A stretch of 6,064 nucleotides of DNA, taken from assembly GCA_021731385.1 (NCBI GenBank), contig JAKFXM010000112.1, forward strand, positions 1 through 6,064. The letters are read 5' to 3'. The position numbers and the translations under genes were made by a program. This stretch comes from Methanobacteriota archaeon (lineage in GTDB: Archaea; Altiarchaeota; Altiarchaeia; IMC4; QMZM01). The notes below the pieces were generated by a model that ran no database searches, was not told the origin of the DNA, and saw nothing but the letters and a program-made list of their open reading frames with translations. Below, piece after piece: positions 1 to 3,200 of this stretch; the first letter of the stretch is position 1, and each line of letters starts with the position of its first letter.

Positions 1-2
1 AT

Positions 3-242
3 ATTGCAGTACGGGGAGGTTATCAGGAGCGAGGCATAGGAGAACGTATGTTTGACACTGCCATAGAGGAAGCATCAAAAAAAGGTTTAAAAACGGTCTC
101 GGCTGATTTTAATATAAATCAACCTCAAGCTAGATTTTACATTAAAAAAACCGAGGAATTTAAGCATAGTATCCAAGATATTGAGTTTTATTCTAAGTTG
201 GGTATTGAGACCATAAAAAGAGTTACTTATTATATAGAAGAA
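3..242 (+). other. GNAT-like N-acyltransferase domain, C-terminal half
   Basis: Residues 1-80 match the second half of the GCN5-related N-acetyltransferase fold. Residues 8-13 (QERGIG) fit the acetyl-CoA pyrophosphate-binding motif A, Q/R-x-x-G-x-G/A. They are followed by an amphipathic helix (RMFDTAIEEASKKG), a beta strand (LKTVSADF), and then N-QPQARFYIKK, which resembles the family's N-x-x-A-x-x-FY motif. A second FY-x-KLG motif follows at residues 62-67 with a closing strand (RVTYYIEE). In ordinary GNAT proteins the Asn-Ala pair and the FYxKLG motif are adjacent; here about 16 residues separate them, so either an insertion occurred or the motif is partly duplicated. The N-terminal half, including the substrate-binding strands, lies before the window. 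GNAT enzymes transfer acyl groups from acyl-CoA to amines; the substrate here is unknown. The domain is fused directly to downstream helical sequence in the same chain. Confidence 0.7.
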
Positions 243-3200
243 GAGCTGCCAAGCAAACCAGAAGAAGTCAGGAAACTCGCAACAGAGATACTGCAAGATA
301 TTGAGAAGGAAGGAATAACCAAGATTAAAGATGAAGAACGCGAAGAATTCGTAAAGAAAACCACCCCACTGATTGAAAAGGGCATTCTTACGGCAGATGT
401 CAGAAATGATAAAGAACTGGTAAAGAATTTCATAGAAAATTCTGATAAGGTTGTGAAGAATTACGACATTCTTACGGACTATCTCCTGATAAATCCATTA
501 CATGATTCAGAACTTCTGCTTTCAGAGGATGATGCCATCTGGATTAGAAAAATTGTTGAAAATAATCCTGATATCAAGGCAATATATGAAAATCCTGAAG
601 CAACGAAGGTTGAAGTCCAGTCCAGGATAAGGCGTAATCTCAGGCTAAGGGAAGTCTCCGGGATATCGGCAGGGAAGTTATCCGCAGGCAATGAATTACA
701 GAACACAGTGGAAGAGGCAACAAGGGATTTAATTCTGGAATTAAATGATAAAATTCCCAATGATAAAAAAATAAAAACTGATGATGGGGGACTAATAACA
801 AAAAGTACAAACATTTTCAATAGAGACCAAAACCTCGGCGAACAGGTTTCTAAATTAATAGAAGACGGAATCATAGCCCCAGAGGATATTGTTCTCGCAC
901 TAAAGGAAGTTGGAACAGAGAAGAACATCACCCAACCCAGGAAAGAAAAAGCCCGTGAGATGCTGGAATTCATTGTAGTTAAGTTAAATGAAATTGAGTC
1001 AGATAAGGGGGTACCTGAATACAGGAGATTAAGAATTCCCGGCAACATAATCAGAAATCCAGAAAAAATCCCTGAAATTGCGGACATAATTCTTGGCAGA
1101 GATACTTATGCCTACACTGATGAAGACATAGAGGACTTAGTGAATCTCCTTGACTTGGGAGAGGATCTTTCAGAATATAGGATAAGGTGCCTTTTCAGGT
1201 CTAAAAGCCCGAAGGCATTTGAGGTTCTTGTGATGTATGGCGAACCCGGGATCCTTAAGGATGTTGCTGAAGGGCTCAGATCAGACAAGTCTTATAAGAG
1301 GATTGAAAAGAAGCTAAATAATGTCCTTAAAAATATCGAAAAGAGGTCAGGGCTTATTTCTTCTGTAAGAGAAATTGCAGACGAATGGAGGGAGAACACA
1401 AAACTTATCGAAAAGCTGGATGAATATGCGAGAGAAGAAGGCAGGATAGCCGGCAGGAAGGATGACTTAATCTGGGAAAAATTCACGCCGGAGGAATTTA
1501 TAGATGCACTCAGGGATATAGAAACTGAGTCAAACAGAGGAACCATTCTTAATTCTCTAACATCAATTGCAGAAAATGCAGGAATAAAAATTCCGTCAAT
1601 AATTTCAGATGATTTAGACAGGCTTTCATGGTGGATTCTTGGAAATTTTGTCTGGCCTAGTGCAAGGGTTGACAAACAGGTAAGGCTTCGGGGGGATATA
1701 TTCGTAGCGCCATTGGCTGTCATAGAAGGGGATGTCATTATCGGCAGGGGAACGAACATACAGGATTGGGCAGTTATAAGGGCTGGTGAGGGTGAGAAGA
1801 TAAGGATTGGTGAAAGGGGCTCTGTTCCGCACCAGACTGAAATTACTGGAAATGTTGATATTGGCTATCATGCATTCTGCGGGATTGGTGCTAAAATCCA
1901 ATATGCAAAAATAGGTCATGGGTTCAGGGTTGAGCTTGGAGCTGAGGTTATTGGCAGGTCAGATAACCCTGTAAAGATTGATGACATGCGATATATCCGT
2001 GCAGGGGTCAAGGTAACGCCAGATAGCAATCAGGATGAATTAATGAAATCCGGGGACATGGGAATTGCAGACAAGAATTATGCATTCTTCAAACTCAACA
2101 TAGATGTCGTTGATGTAAATTTCCTTGAATTTGTGAGGGGGTATCCGTTTGTGGATGGTTTGTTGTTGAGTAGAGAACCGCTGATAAGCAAATCCCCGGT
2201 TGGTGAATCTCCACAGATATCCGAAGATGTAGAAATACATCCAACTGCAGAGGTTATAGGCAGGGTTAAAATTGGAAAGAACGTAAGGATTGGAGGGGAT
2301 GTAGTCATAAGAAATGACGAACCCGGCGATAACTGGATCGTCATTGAGGATGGTGCCGTAATTGAGGAGGGCGTTGTCCTTCATGCACTTGAGACAGAAC
2401 ATCATGGTCATGTTCTTCATGGAAATTTCGCAGATGAGAAAAATAAGATAGTTATCCGAATCGGCAAGAATGTAAAACTAAGAAGGAATTGTCAGGTTCA
2501 TGGGCCTGCAACGGTTGGAGATAATTCTGAGATTGATGAGGGTGCAAGGGTATTTAAGGCATTCCTTGGCAAAGGGGTTAGGGTTGGTAAAGATGCAAAG
2601 GTCTGGAAGGGTGCTAATGTCGGTGATAATGTTGTTATTGGAAATGGCTGTGTTGTTGAGTTCGAAATTCCTGCCGATGCCGTTATTCCTGACGGGGCTG
2701 TGGTGAGGACGGAGAAGGATTTAGAGGTTTTGGAAATCAAAGAGGAAAAACCAATACCGGGAGGACTTTGGGTTCTAAAGCCAGAAGAATTCAGAAGAAT
2801 CCACTTAGCAGGAATAGAGGAATTAGAGGAAGAAGCCAGAAAGAAACTTGCAGAATTCGGATTTTCTGAAGAAGAAATTGAGAAATTCCTGCCAACGGCA
2901 ATCAGATTAATTTCAAACAATGAAGAATTCACAAAGGAAAATCTCGCTGTGAATTATATAAGAAATGAACTGCTTGAAGAAAATATAGATCTCAAAATTT
3001 CTGATATACGGGAGATTATACACAATTCCCTGAATCTGAGATGGATTGCAGATGCCGTAAGTAATGCACATGAATTATCAAGAAAAAATAACCTCCCATT
3101 AGTTGAATCCGCAATTCTGCTCTACAAACACGGAATAGAGAAATTCGGCGAGAAGATTGAGGATATAAGGAATGCCGTAATTGCAGAAATAGCAGAGAGG

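Noticed and set aside
38..50. AGGAG followed five bases later by an in-frame ATG, looking like a ribosome binding site and start
   Set aside because: The frame is open upstream, and the ATG falls inside the GNAT motif just after Q-E-R-G-I-G. Starting there would remove the acetyl-CoA-binding loop, so it is read as chance.
479..1087. Minus-strand open frame of 202 codons
   Set aside because: It is antisense to well-formed plus-strand coding sequence and its product is a Ser/Leu/Phe-rich composition, as expected from the complement of Glu/Lys/Ile-rich codons. It has no recognisable motif.
1292..1759. Minus-strand open frame of 155 codons
   Set aside because: It is antisense to the helical region and the first beta-helix coils, with the same Ser-rich shadow composition and no motif.
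2500..2706. Plus-strand open frame in another phase
   Set aside because: It lies entirely within carbonic anhydrase-like copy 2 in a different frame; the beta-helix repeat in the main frame is the real signal.
1647..2738. Reading the two hexapeptide regions as sugar-nucleotide or serine acetyltransferases
   Set aside because: The R-x-DE, GVVLHALET, QVHGPA and C-terminal VV-x-VN...GY signatures are specific to the gamma carbonic anhydrase branch of beta-helix proteins.
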